Counted from the first letter of the stretch, positions 5,644-13,382 are shown. The stretch is 14,551 nt of DNA from UBA73 sp964364885 (GCA_964364885.1 CAYIOA010000018.1:1-14551); one strand, 5' to 3'. The notes: generated from the letters alone by a model not told the origin. Made by a program: numbers and translations.

Positions 5644-7014
5644 ATGAAAAAATATCTGCTCGCGCTCCCGATTTTAATAATACTCGCCTTTCAATTAGTT
5701 CTTGCAGTTGATTTAGAAATAAAAAAAATAGACAGAGGCTCAGTTGTTATTTCTGAGCTGAACAATCCGGCAATATTTGATTTTATAATAAACAACAAAG
5801 GTTCAGGCGATAACTTTGAAATTTATTCTTTAGTTGGAGTTTCTATGTCCCCAAGAGGCACATTCGAACTGCCTTCTGGAAAAACAACAATAGAAGTTAA
5901 TGCATATCCAAGTGAAGAAATAAGAAAAATATACGGCTTCTACCAATTTGAATACCAGATAAAAGGGCAGAACTCAGGGATTATGAAAGACAATCTGCTG
6001 ATTAAAATAGTAACTCTGCCTGAAACACTTGAAATTGTTGCAGAGCCAATCACGCCGTCAGATTCATCAGCATTAATAACTATAAAAAACAAAGAGAACA
6101 CCAATATAGAAAACATAAAAATGGAATTCATATCTCCATTTTTCGAAACAAGCAAAGAAATTTCTCTAAAACCATACGAACAAGCCAAAGTTCAAATTGA
6201 AATAGACACTGAAAAATCAAGAAAAATGCTGGCAGGTTCATACCCCCTAATCTTAAATGTTCAGATAAAAAATGCAAAAACAGAAATTAAAAGTTACATA
6301 GATTATCTGGAAAAGGAAGGCACATCCTTTGAAAAGCAATCTCAGGGATTTATAATAAAAAAGACAGCTTTAACAAGAACAAACGAAGGAAACATTCCAG
6401 CGAAAGCAGTAATTGAAATAAAAAAAGATTTTATATCAAGATTATTTACAACAACCTCGCCAGAGCCCTCATCAATTAATAGAAAATCACTTTATGTAAC
6501 ATATGTCTGGGAGAAAGAAATAGGCCCAGACGAGTTTTTAACAATAAGCTCGACAACAAACTACACAATTCCATTTATAATTATTATTCTAATAATCGCA
6601 ATAACTCTCTTAGTAAAAATCTATTCACAAACACCCCTGATACTGAGCAAAAAAGTTTCTTTTGTAAGAACAAAAAGCGGAGAATTTGCGCTGAAAGTAA
6701 CGCTTTATGCAAAAGCAAAGAAGCACGTTGACAAAATACAAATAATAGACAAGCTTCCGGCAATGACAAAACTATACGAAAAATTTGGAAAAACCCCTGA
6801 TAAAATAGACCACAACTCAAATCGGCTATTCTGGAATATAGACAAATTAACAGCAGGAGAAGAAAGAATCTACACTTACATAATATATTCTAGATTTAAT
6901 ATAGTAGGAAGATTTGAGCTTCCCGCAGCAACAGCAATCTTCGAAAAAGATGGAAAAACAGAGGAAGTCTGGTCAAATCGCACATTTTTTGCAGCAGAAA
7001 CAGTACACAAATAA
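5644..7014 (+). CDS. Envelope protein with outer beta domains and one membrane span
   Basis: The 456-aa protein has a cleavable-looking signal peptide (residues 1-21, ending LVLAV). About 285 residues of outward beta-rich sequence with NEW1/COG1361-like strands follow (for example IVAEPITPSDSSALITIKN at 131-149). A single membrane span lies at about 308-326 (PFIIIILIIAITLLVKIY). The last 130 residues would be cytoplasmic and hold a DUF11-like pattern, DKIQIIDKLP ... LFWNIDKLTAGEERIYTYI. Many archaeal surface proteins have such architecture, but the inside domain after the span is less common and could link the envelope to a cytoplasmic partner. No catalytic motif is seen. It ends 7 bp from the convergent cdc48 gene. 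Confidence 0.7.
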   Translation: MKKYLLALPILIILAFQLVLAVDLEIKKIDRGSVVISELNNPAIFDFIINNKGSGDNFEIYSLVGVSMSPRGTFELPSGKTTIEVNAYPSEEIRKIYGFYQFEYQIKGQNSGIMKDNLLIKIVTLPETLEIVAEPITPSDSSALITIKNKENTNIENIKMEFISPFFETSKEISLKPYEQAKVQIEIDTEKSRKMLAGSYPLILNVQIKNAKTEIKSYIDYLEKEGTSFEKQSQGFIIKKTALTRTNEGNIPAKAVIEIKKDFISRLFTTTSPEPSSINRKSLYVTYVWEKEIGPDEFLTISSTTNYTIPFIIIILIIAITLLVKIYSQTPLILSKKVSFVRTKSGEFALKVTLYAKAKKHVDKIQIIDKLPAMTKLYEKFGKTPDKIDHNSNRLFWNIDKLTAGEERIYTYIIYSRFNIVGRFELPAATAIFEKDGKTEEVWSNRTFFAAETVHK

Positions 7015-7021
7015 TTATTAA

Positions 7022-9310
7022 TCAACCTGTATAAACAGGTCCGGCTTCTAATCCAGACTTGGCACGTTTCAAATAATAATCTTCTATCTTCTTATATTTT
7101 TGTGCAGTATCTCTCGAAACAGAAGGTCTGACTTTTTTCAGTGCCTCTTCAAAATCTTCGCGGCTCACTTCTTTTGCCTCTGAATCTCTTCTCAAAGCGT
7201 TCAAAGCAGCTTCCCTTATCAAAGATTCTATATCTGCTCCGACAAAACCATCTGTCAATTTAACCAGTTCTCCTGTATAAACATCTTCAGCTAAAGGAGT
7301 ATTTTTTGTATGAATCTCAAATATTTTTATTCTGCTTTCTTCATCAGGAACATCTACTAAAATAACTCTGTCAAATCTCCCGGGCCTTAATATCGCTGGA
7401 TCAAGCATGTCAGGCCTATTCGTAGCTCCGATTATTGTAACATCCTTCAAGTTCTCTAGTCCATCAATCTCAGCCAACAGCTGATTTAAAACTCTCTCAG
7501 TTACTCTAGTCCCGGCATCCAAGCCCCTTCTCCCAGCAAGTGAATCTATCTCATCAAAAAAGATAACACACGGCGCTACTTGTCTCGCTCTTTCAAATAC
7601 CTTTCTAACTCCTTCTTCGCTCTTTCCAACCCACATACTTAACAAAGAAGGTCCCTTAATATAAATAAAATTAGCTTCTGACTCTTTAGCAACTGCCTTC
7701 GCCAGTAAAGTCTTCCCAGTTCCAGGAGGCCCGTAAAGCAAAATGCCTCGGGGGGCTCTAATCCCAAGTCTCTTAAAACTATCAGGCTGTGTAATAGGCC
7801 ATTCAACTGCTTCTTTTAATTCTTGTTTTGTTTTTTCTAAGCCTCCTATATCATCCCATGAAACATTTGGAGCTTCAACAAAAATCTCTCTCATCGCACT
7901 TGGCCTCACAACTTTTAATGCCTCCTCAAAATCCTCCGCCTTAATAATGGCTTTATCCAGAACTTCTTTGGGAATTGGCGCATCTTCTTCTAATTTCAAT
8001 TCAGGAAGCATTTTTCTCAGAACATTCATCGCAGCTTCTTTTGTCAAAGCGCTCAAATCAGCCCCGACAAAACCATGCGTCTTTCCAGCCAAATATTCTA
8101 GAATGACATTCTTGGCAAGAGGCATATTCCTAGTATGAATTTTCAAAATATCCAGTCTTCCTTCTTTACTTGGAACAGAGATTTCAATCTCTCTGTCAAA
8201 TCTTCCGGGCCTCCTTAAGGCAGGGTCAACTGAATTAACTCTATTTGTTGCCCCTATAACAATAACTTTCCCCCTGGATTTTAACCCATCCATCATAGTT
8301 AAAAGCTGACTGACAACTCTTCTCTCCACTTCCCCCTGAACTTCCTCGCGCTTTGGGGCAATCGCGTCAATTTCATCAAAGAAAATTATAGTCGGCGCAT
8401 TTTTTTCTGCGTCCTCAAAAATATCTCTTATCTTTTTTTCAGACTCTCCGTAAAATTTACTCATAATTTCAGGTCCGTTTAAAAGAATAAAATTCGCCTC
8501 TGATTCATTTGCGACTGCTTTTACTAATAAAGTCTTCCCAGTTCCAGGCGAGCCGTGAAGTAAAACTCCTTTTGGAGGATCAATGCCAAGTTTCTCAAAA
8601 ATTTCTGGATGTTTAAGAGGCAGCTCCACCATCTCCCTTATTTTTTTAATTTCCTCTTTTAATCCGCCTATATCTTCATAAGCAACATCAGGCAAATCAT
8701 CCTCAGAAATCTCAACAGCTTTAGGATTCAAAACAATCTCTGTATCATCACTTATAAAACAAAACTGTCCGGGAGAAGCTGAAACAACAACAAACTTTAT
8801 CTGCTGAAATCCAGGGAAACCAAAACCTGCTCCAAAAAGATTTTGGAAATCCCCAAAAACATCTGGAAAACCCTCGCCCATCATATCTCGTCTTCTGTTT
8901 ACTCCGCCCAAAGTAATAATATCTCCTTTGCTCACAGGTCTTCCTAACAAGCCATGTTTTAGCATCTCTGGATCTCCCTGCACACTAATGCCCTTCTGAG
9001 CAGGAGCAATAACAACTCTACTAGCTGCCTTAACATTAATCGCTTTTTTAACTGAAACCACCTCGCTGACACTAACTCTGGCATTTTTTCTGATCATTCC
9101 ATCAATCCTGATAATATTGTCTCCAACATCAGCAGGATAAGCCCTGTCAACAATAGCCAAAGTCTCTCTTCCCCCTTTAATAGAAATAACATCTCCTCTA
9201 ACCAAGCCCATAGAACGCATTATCTGGGGGTCTATTCTCGCAATGCCTTTGTAAACATCGTCCTGCAAGGACTCTACAACTTTAAGCCTCACGCCATTGC
9301 TCTTCACCAT
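7022..9310 (-). CDS. cdc48: Cdc48/VAT-type double AAA+ ATPase
   Basis: Archaeal homologue of p97/Cdc48: a hexameric ATP-driven unfoldase that pulls substrate proteins apart, often feeding the proteasome. N-domain about residues 1-200; D1 with Walker A GSPGTGKT (253-260), Walker B IIFFDEID (308-315), sensor GATN (353-356) and arginine fingers in LRRPGRFD; D2 with Walker A GPPGTGKT (527-534), Walker B VIFFDEID (582-589) and LRPGRFD (641-647). Oddities: Ser for Pro in D1 Walker A; a Phe/Gly-rich insert at about 148-170 (FPDVFGDFQNLFGAGFG...) in the N-domain; and a C-terminus GPVYTG that resembles the proteasome-docking HbYX tail but with Tyr third from the end. It is translated with the zinc-ribbon/AbrB gene, which it overlaps by 7 nt. 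Confidence 0.95.
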   Translation of the reverse strand: MVKSNGVRLKVVESLQDDVYKGIARIDPQIMRSMGLVRGDVISIKGGRETLAIVDRAYPADVGDNIIRIDGMIRKNARVSVSEVVSVKKAINVKAASRVVIAPAQKGISVQGDPEMLKHGLLGRPVSKGDIITLGGVNRRRDMMGEGFPDVFGDFQNLFGAGFGFPGFQQIKFVVVSASPGQFCFISDDTEIVLNPKAVEISEDDLPDVAYEDIGGLKEEIKKIREMVELPLKHPEIFEKLGIDPPKGVLLHGSPGTGKTLLVKAVANESEANFILLNGPEIMSKFYGESEKKIRDIFEDAEKNAPTIIFFDEIDAIAPKREEVQGEVERRVVSQLLTMMDGLKSRGKVIVIGATNRVNSVDPALRRPGRFDREIEISVPSKEGRLDILKIHTRNMPLAKNVILEYLAGKTHGFVGADLSALTKEAAMNVLRKMLPELKLEEDAPIPKEVLDKAIIKAEDFEEALKVVRPSAMREIFVEAPNVSWDDIGGLEKTKQELKEAVEWPITQPDSFKRLGIRAPRGILLYGPPGTGKTLLAKAVAKESEANFIYIKGPSLLSMWVGKSEEGVRKVFERARQVAPCVIFFDEIDSLAGRRGLDAGTRVTERVLNQLLAEIDGLENLKDVTIIGATNRPDMLDPAILRPGRFDRVILVDVPDEESRIKIFEIHTKNTPLAEDVYTGELVKLTDGFVGADIESLIREAALNALRRDSEAKEVSREDFEEALKKVRPSVSRDTAQKYKKIEDYYLKRAKSGLEAGPVYTG

Positions 9311-9675
9311 TTCTTGCCTCCTCTAGAATCAAAAAAGTTCACACTCAATCTTCCAGAATCTTCAAAACATAATCTGACAACATCATTCATATCTTTTCTC
9401 ATATTTCCGTGCATCTCATTAATAAAATCAACAATCTCTTTTGGAATGCTGATTGCATGGCTATTCCCGACAACTCTCAGCTTGACATTATAAGTCTTGC
9501 GCTTCAAGTCATTATACTGATTAAAATGGGACAAATCACTAGGATGAATTATTTTATCCCCGCATTCAGGGCACTCAACAACTCTCAAACTAAATCCAGA
9601 TTTCTCAACAACAGAAGGTTTCATCTTTATATTGCATTCCTTGCATAAAATAGTCGCGTCAAATATATCTTTCAT
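9304..9675 (-). CDS. Zinc-ribbon plus AbrB/SpoVT-like protein, likely regulator
   Basis: This 123-aa protein has four cysteines in CxxC pairs at 11/14 and 35/38 that fit a zinc ribbon. Residues 60-113 then read LKRKTYNVKLRVVGNSHAISIPKEIV..., with the GNSxAISIP core of the swapped-hairpin AbrB/MazE/SpoVT DNA-binding fold. Such proteins usually bind palindromic DNA as dimers. It is the first gene of the cdc48 operon: its TGA overlaps the cdc48 start by 7 nt, and cdc48 has its own AGGAGG. Three TGTATACA palindromes stand directly before its start, so autoregulation is a natural guess. No signal peptide or membrane span is present, and no toxin partner gene is adjacent. Function remains inferred. 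Confidence 0.75.
   Translation of the reverse strand: MKDIFDATILCKECNIKMKPSVVEKSGFSLRVVECPECGDKIIHPSDLSHFNQYNDLKRKTYNVKLRVVGNSHAISIPKEIVDFINEMHGNMRKDMNDVVRLCFEDSGRLSVNFFDSRGGKKW
9317..9322 (-). promoter_or_regulatory. Shine-Dalgarno AGGAGG of cdc48
   Basis: AGGAGG stands six nt before ATG 9310, inside the end of the zinc-ribbon gene. It supports the chosen cdc48 start and translation as an internal operon gene. Confidence 0.75.
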
Positions 9676-9677
9676 TT

Positions 9678-9711
9678 TGTATACAACATGTATACACTTC
9701 CCGTGTATACA
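9678..9711. promoter_or_regulatory. Triple TGTATACA operator between divergent genes
   Basis: The exact 8-bp palindrome TGTATACA occurs at 9678-9685, 9689-9696 and 9704-9711, with centres 11 and 15 bp apart. The cluster begins 2 nt upstream of the leftward start at 9675. It occupies the space between that start and the symmetric TATA box at 9717-9724. A dimeric binder would block the leftward promoter, and might also act on the rightward one. Confidence 0.75.
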
Positions 9712-9716
9712 AGACT

Positions 9717-9724
9717 ATTTAAAT
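9717..9724. promoter_or_regulatory. Symmetric TATA box (ATTTAAAT) of the divergent pair
   Basis: It is centred about 25 nt before the rightward ATG 9745, giving a leaderless message. Being palindromic it could also serve leftward, placing that start site near 9694 with an RNA leader of about 19 nt. Confidence 0.55.
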
Positions 9725-9744
9725 TTTTCCTGTCGCGTATTTAT

Positions 9745-10722
9745 ATGAACAACCTAAGAATTTCTCTGAAAGAACAAGCTGAAAAGATTGCAGATTATAT
9801 AGCTAAAAAATTCAGTCCGGCATATAATCAACATCACGAGTCTCTGAAATCTAAAGAAGATGTGCTTAAAGTAAAACAAAGGTGCATCGATGTTTTGGAG
9901 TATGACTTAAAGGCTCTGCAGAACGAGAAGTTCCTTGTTGAAATCTCTTCTGGAAGACAAAGAGAAGATTACGAAAAGAAGATAATGCTTCTTTCTGAAG
10001 AGAAGGCTAAAGCTCTTGAGCACTCAAGAAAAACAATAGAAACAGCAGCTAAAACAGCAAGTTTGTCAGATGAACTGCAAAGAACATATAAAGAATTTGT
10101 CAGTTATGTCCTCGCCAGAAATATAAGCAAAATAACAAAAAAAGATTTAGGAAGATTAAGGGCGTCTGGTTTAGATTTGTCTGTATTGGACAGTTACGGA
10201 GATATTATAAAAGAGTACAATCATTTGAAAGAAGAAAATCTTGATATTAAAACAGCAAGTGTTACTTTTACTTCAGCTTTACTCTTAGAAAACAATCCGA
10301 AATTTAAACACGCCCCAATTGCAGTATATTCACAAAATGGAGCCAAGTATTTTGAGTCTAGCAGGTTTAAAATACTTAGAAAAAAAATTCACGAAGAATT
10401 GGAAACTGTCTTTTTGGATTCTAATGCCAGAGAAAAAATGGCAAAGAGAAGAAAATTTAGAAGAAGGGTTGGAGATTATAAAATATATTTCACGCCGCTT
10501 GAAGTAAATACTCCATATGAAACAAGAAACAAAAGACCGGTTGTTTTAATATCTATGTTAAGAGAGCACAGCAGAACTAAAAGAAGAATGTATTACAGAA
10601 CGATAAGAAGTATAACAAATGAGGCAATAGATAATGTAAAAGAAAGATTATCCTATTTAGAAGAAATTATTTATGCACAGGAAAAAGAAAGGCAGAATCA
10701 GCAAAAGCTTGCCCTTTGTTAG
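9745..10722 (+). CDS. Coiled-coil protein with PAS-like C-terminal region
   Basis: The start was chosen at ATG 9745, which follows a TATA box by 25 nt. An in-frame ATG at 9688 lies upstream of that box, within the operator, and would add 19 residues of poor quality. The 325-aa product is soluble. Residues about 35-115 are a charged, heptad-like helical region likely to form a coiled coil. Residues about 188-272 (PIAVYSQNGAKYFESSRF ... DYKIYFTPLE ... RPVVLISML) have the strand pattern of a PAS-like fold, inferred by eye only. Basic segments (KMAKRRKFRRRVG, 231-243) might contact nucleic acid. No kinase or methyl-accepting part is present. It diverges from the zinc-ribbon/cdc48 operon and may share its control. 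Confidence 0.7.
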   Translation: MNNLRISLKEQAEKIADYIAKKFSPAYNQHHESLKSKEDVLKVKQRCIDVLEYDLKALQNEKFLVEISSGRQREDYEKKIMLLSEEKAKALEHSRKTIETAAKTASLSDELQRTYKEFVSYVLARNISKITKKDLGRLRASGLDLSVLDSYGDIIKEYNHLKEENLDIKTASVTFTSALLLENNPKFKHAPIAVYSQNGAKYFESSRFKILRKKIHEELETVFLDSNAREKMAKRRKFRRRVGDYKIYFTPLEVNTPYETRNKRPVVLISMLREHSRTKRRMYYRTIRSITNEAIDNVKERLSYLEEIIYAQEKERQNQQKLALC

Positions 10723-10726
10723 TAAT

Positions 10727-10737
10727 CTTTATTAATC
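10727..10737 (+). promoter_or_regulatory. TATA box (CTTTATTAATC) of the MFS gene
   Basis: It is centred about 25 nt before ATG 10757, immediately after the upstream gene's stop. The transporter can therefore be transcribed on its own. Confidence 0.5.
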
Positions 10738-10756
10738 TATAATAACAATTCGTTAT

Positions 10757-12163
10757 ATGAGAAACCCATTTAGAAGATTTCTCGATATAAGAGAGGTTGA
10801 AAAAGACGTTGAAGGAAAGTCTGAGAAGTCAATTCACGCAAAACAAAAAGCTCTTGAAAAAAGCATTAAAGAGGGCTCAGCCGCAAGCGCCTCAACAGGT
10901 CTGGGTGACTCGTATATAACTCCTTTCGCAGACGCACTTGGTGCACAGCCAATTCATATCGGACTGTTAAGCTCTCTAAGTTCATTATTTTCGCCGCTCG
11001 CGCAGCTCGGCGGGAGCAGATTAATGATGAAAAAATCAAGAAAAAAAATCGTGCTCAATTTTGTTCTTTTAAACGCAATTATGTGGCTGGCAATAGCAGG
11101 ACTTGCTTTTTTCGCAGCTCAAAAGCAAAATATTTCGTATGTTTATTTATTGATTGTATTTTATACCCTCTTAGGAATTTTCGGAGGAATCGCGTTCCCA
11201 GCCTGGTTTTCCTGGATGGGCGACATAGTTCCGGAAAAAGATAAGGGAAAATATTTCAGCAAAAGAAATGTCATAACAGGAATAGTCAGTCTAATCGCGT
11301 TCCTTATAGGCGCATTTATCCTGAATATATTTGAAAAAAAAGACTATTTAATGACCGGCTTTATTATAATCTTCTCGCTTGCCTTCTTTTTCCGTACAAT
11401 ATCTTTTTTATATTTTAGAACGCAGTATTCTCCAAAATTAAAAATGCACAAATCTTCATATTTTTCGTTGTGGTCTTTTTTAAAAAGATTCGATAACTAT
11501 GGAAAATTTTCTATTTATCTGGCATTTTTTAACTTTGCAGTTATGGTCGCCTCCCCGTTTTTTGCATTATACATGCTGCAGGAGCTAGGGTACAACAAGA
11601 ACTATCTCCTTTATACAACAATAACCATAAGTTCCTCGGTATTTTATCTGATTTTTACTCCATTTATGGGAAAAATCTCTGACAAATACGGAAATACCCT
11701 CCTCCTTGTTTTAGCAAACATATGTTTTGTCTTTACTCCGCTGTTGTGGCTTTTCTCAAAGAATCCTTTTTACTTGGTTCTAATCCCCCAGCTAGTAGCA
11801 GGTATAGCAAACGCAGCGCTGACAATATCAACAACAAATTTCACATATGATGCGGTATCGCAGGAAAAACGCGGCGTTTGTATTGCATATACAAATCTCC
11901 TAATTGGCATAGGCAGTTTTTCAGGAGCGCTTCTCGGCGGATTTTTATTAAGCACAATAAACTTCCAAACTCTGAATAAATTCTTTTTTATATTTATATT
12001 CGCAGCAATTCTTAGAATGATTGTTGCATTATTATTTCTTCCAAAGATTAAAGAAGAAAAGAAAGTAAAAAGACTCCCTCCTGTTCACGTTAGTTTATCA
12101 CATCCTTTTAAGACACTTCACGCAGAAATAGGCTGGTTCAAGGCAATATTTAAGCAAAAATAA
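10757..12163 (+). CDS. Major facilitator superfamily transporter
   Basis: A 468-aa polytopic membrane protein with about 12 predicted helices between residues 60 and 428 and a central cytoplasmic stretch at about 222-247. The first 50 residues are charged and cytoplasmic (IREVEKDVEGKSEK...). The GKISDKYGNT motif at 305-314 is the second-half copy of MFS motif A. WFSWMGDIVPEKDKGKYFSKRN at about 150-171 is the loop seen in the subgroup where GDxVPxxxRGxYFxxRN precedes helix 5. Substrate cannot be told from the sequence: sugars, drugs or amino acids are all possible. It is probably monocistronic with its own TATA box, and nothing nearby names a pathway. Confidence 0.85.
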   Translation: MRNPFRRFLDIREVEKDVEGKSEKSIHAKQKALEKSIKEGSAASASTGLGDSYITPFADALGAQPIHIGLLSSLSSLFSPLAQLGGSRLMMKKSRKKIVLNFVLLNAIMWLAIAGLAFFAAQKQNISYVYLLIVFYTLLGIFGGIAFPAWFSWMGDIVPEKDKGKYFSKRNVITGIVSLIAFLIGAFILNIFEKKDYLMTGFIIIFSLAFFFRTISFLYFRTQYSPKLKMHKSSYFSLWSFLKRFDNYGKFSIYLAFFNFAVMVASPFFALYMLQELGYNKNYLLYTTITISSSVFYLIFTPFMGKISDKYGNTLLLVLANICFVFTPLLWLFSKNPFYLVLIPQLVAGIANAALTISTTNFTYDAVSQEKRGVCIAYTNLLIGIGSFSGALLGGFLLSTINFQTLNKFFFIFIFAAILRMIVALLFLPKIKEEKKVKRLPPVHVSLSHPFKTLHAEIGWFKAIFKQK

Positions 12164-12182
12164 TAATACTCTAACGACGGAA

Positions 12183-12192
12183 AATTTAAAAG
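12183..12192 (+). promoter_or_regulatory. TATA box (AATTTAAAAG) of the gene at 12214
   Basis: It is centred about 26 nt before ATG 12214 and implies a leaderless transcript. Confidence 0.55.
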
Positions 12193-12213
12193 CCCAAATA
12201 ATCTATAATCTGC

Positions 12214-12900
12214 ATGCTTTTTGACAAAAAAAACAAAAATCTGAAATGTGAAGCATGTGGCTCAAAAATAGAAAAAAAGTATAGCTTCTGCCCGCATTGC
12301 GGAAATAATTTTATAGACTTCGAAAAAGAACAGGAAGAATTTGGCGTGCTGGGAAGAAACGATTTTATAAAATCAGAAGAGAAAATAGCATCCAGCTCAT
12401 TCGGAATTACAGACAAGCTAGTTGGGTCAATCTTTAACAGCTTAATGAGGAATTTAGACAAGCAATTGCAGAATCATTTTAAAGATATGGAAAGAGATAT
12501 TGAAAAAGCAGAAATAAAAACTTTCCCAAACGGAATTAGAATTAAAATTGTTGGTCCAATGACTCTCTCCCAGGAGCAAGATCAAAACTCAAAAAAAAGT
12601 TCGGCAATTCATAAAAAATCAATTAATGAAAATCAACTGCAGAAAATTATTTCTCTCCCAAAAGAAAAAGCAAAAACAAGCGTGAAAAGACTCGGAAATA
12701 AAATTATTTACGAGTTAGAAATGCCGGGCGTTTTATCCCCGCATGACGTCTTTCTCTCAAAACTTGAATCAGGCTACGAAGTTAAGGCAATTGGAAACAA
12801 GAAAGTTTATGTTAACAATATTCCAATAAATCTTCCAATAAAAAAGTGCTCAATCCAGGATAGCAAGCTTTTTGTCGAGTTTCTCAGCTATAACAGCTAA
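12214..12900 (+). CDS. Zinc-ribbon protein with Hsp20/GvpH-like C-terminal domain
   Basis: The 228-aa protein opens with a four-Cys zinc ribbon: C12xxC15 and C26PHC29G, the classic CxxCG double knuckle. A helical, charged middle (about 45-150) follows. Residues about 156-224 look like the alpha-crystallin/CS sandwich: KRLGNKIIYELEMPGV, then DVFLSKLESGYEVKAIG, YVNNIPINLP and SKLFVEFL. The ELxxPGV turn and the final short strand match small heat-shock proteins and the gas-vesicle GvpH group. No gas-vesicle genes are nearby, so a chaperone-like or adaptor role is more likely. The IxI tail of true Hsp20s is absent. It converges with tRNA-Ile, only 6 bp away. Confidence 0.7.
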   Translation: MLFDKKNKNLKCEACGSKIEKKYSFCPHCGNNFIDFEKEQEEFGVLGRNDFIKSEEKIASSSFGITDKLVGSIFNSLMRNLDKQLQNHFKDMERDIEKAEIKTFPNGIRIKIVGPMTLSQEQDQNSKKSSAIHKKSINENQLQKIISLPKEKAKTSVKRLGNKIIYELEMPGVLSPHDVFLSKLESGYEVKAIGNKKVYVNNIPINLPIKKCSIQDSKLFVEFLSYNS

Positions 12901-12906
12901 ACATAA

Positions 12907-12981
12907 TGATCGCGCCAGGATTTGAACCTGGGACCCCTGCCTTATCAGAGCAGTGCTCTAACCGGGCTGAGCTACGCGATC
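12907..12981 (-). tRNA. tRNA-Ile (anticodon GAU)
   Basis: The 75-nt cloverleaf on the minus strand has acceptor GATCGCG/CGCGATC, D-stem GCTC/GAGC, anticodon stem CTGCT/GGCAG, loop CTGATAA (anticodon GAT), variable GGGTC, and T-arm CCAGG-TTCAAAT-CCTGG. The discriminator is A, no CCA is encoded and no intron is visible. It reads isoleucine AUU/AUC codons. Confidence 0.92.
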
Positions 12982-13003
12982 ATAACATTTAACAAGATCC
13001 TCC

Positions 13004-13013
13004 TTTTATAAAA
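13004..13013 (-). promoter_or_regulatory. TATA box (TTTTATAAAA) of tRNA-Ile
   Basis: It is centred about 27 bp before the 5' end of the mature tRNA. Being nearly symmetric it could face either way, but the distance fits the leftward tRNA. Confidence 0.6.
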
Positions 13014-13065
13014 GTTCCCGTGAATCTGCTCAGCCAGAGAAACATAAATAATAGCTAAACAAAAC

Positions 13066-13076
13066 AATTATTAATC
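13066..13076 (+). promoter_or_regulatory. Likely TATA box (CAATTATTAAT) of tRNA-Gly
   Basis: It is centred about 26 bp before the tRNA-Gly 5' end. It is a weaker match than at tRNA-Ile. Confidence 0.4.
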
Positions 13077-13096
13077 CTGAGTTCAACTAACTAAAA

Positions 13097-13167
13097 GCGC
13101 CGTTAGTCTATCGGTAAGATGCGAGCTTCCCAAGCTCGTGAGGTGGGTTCAATTCCCGCACGGCGCA
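13097..13167 (+). tRNA. tRNA-Gly (anticodon CCC)
   Basis: The 71-nt cloverleaf has acceptor GCGCCGT/ACGGCGC, D-stem GTCT/AGAT, anticodon stem CGAGC/GCTCG with loop TTCCCAA (anticodon CCC), and T-arm GTGGG-TTCAATT-CCCGC with one G-T pair. The discriminator is A, and no CCA is encoded. It reads GGG glycine codons. Its 3' end (13157-13169) is repeated at 14466-14478. Confidence 0.92.
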
Positions 13168-13175
13168 TTCTTTCT

Positions 13176-13299
13176 TTATGTCTTCGCCCATAAAATATCA
13201 ATGATTTCTCCTTTAATCCTTTTCATTAATTTGTGATTGCTTCCCAATTTTGCATAAGTTCCCCATCCTTTGAATGACTCATACAATTTGTAATTCCAT
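13176..13299 (-). pseudogene. Possible frameshifted remnant of a small gene
   Basis: A strong ribosome site, GGGAGGAG, stands seven nt before ATG 13299-13297 on the minus strand, but that frame stops after six codons. One base along, an open frame runs to TAA 13178-13176 and reads WNYKLYESFKGWGTYAKLGS, then NHKLMKRIKGEIIDILWAKT. This looks like protein in composition. A single-base slip just after the start would join the two. It may equally be an active short frame with a non-ATG start, or chance. No family is recognised. It ends 9 nt after the tRNA-Gly. Confidence 0.35.
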
Positions 13300-13382
13300 T
13301 TTTATCTCCTCCCAAAGATTTATTTAGAATGAGTTAGTTACAACCATGAATTGGCTTTATAATCATCTTAGAAATATATATT

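Noticed and set aside
9304..9675. Antitoxin of a toxin-antitoxin pair
   Set aside because: The AbrB-like fold occurs in antitoxins, but the coupled gene is the 762-aa Cdc48 ATPase, not a small toxin.
9688..9744. 19-residue upstream extension of the coiled-coil gene
   Set aside because: This start lies within the TGTATACA operator and upstream of the TATA box. ATG 9745 sits at the expected distance from that box.
12214..12900. Gas-vesicle gene cluster
   Set aside because: Only the Hsp20/GvpH-like domain is present. No GvpA or other gas-vesicle gene is in the window.
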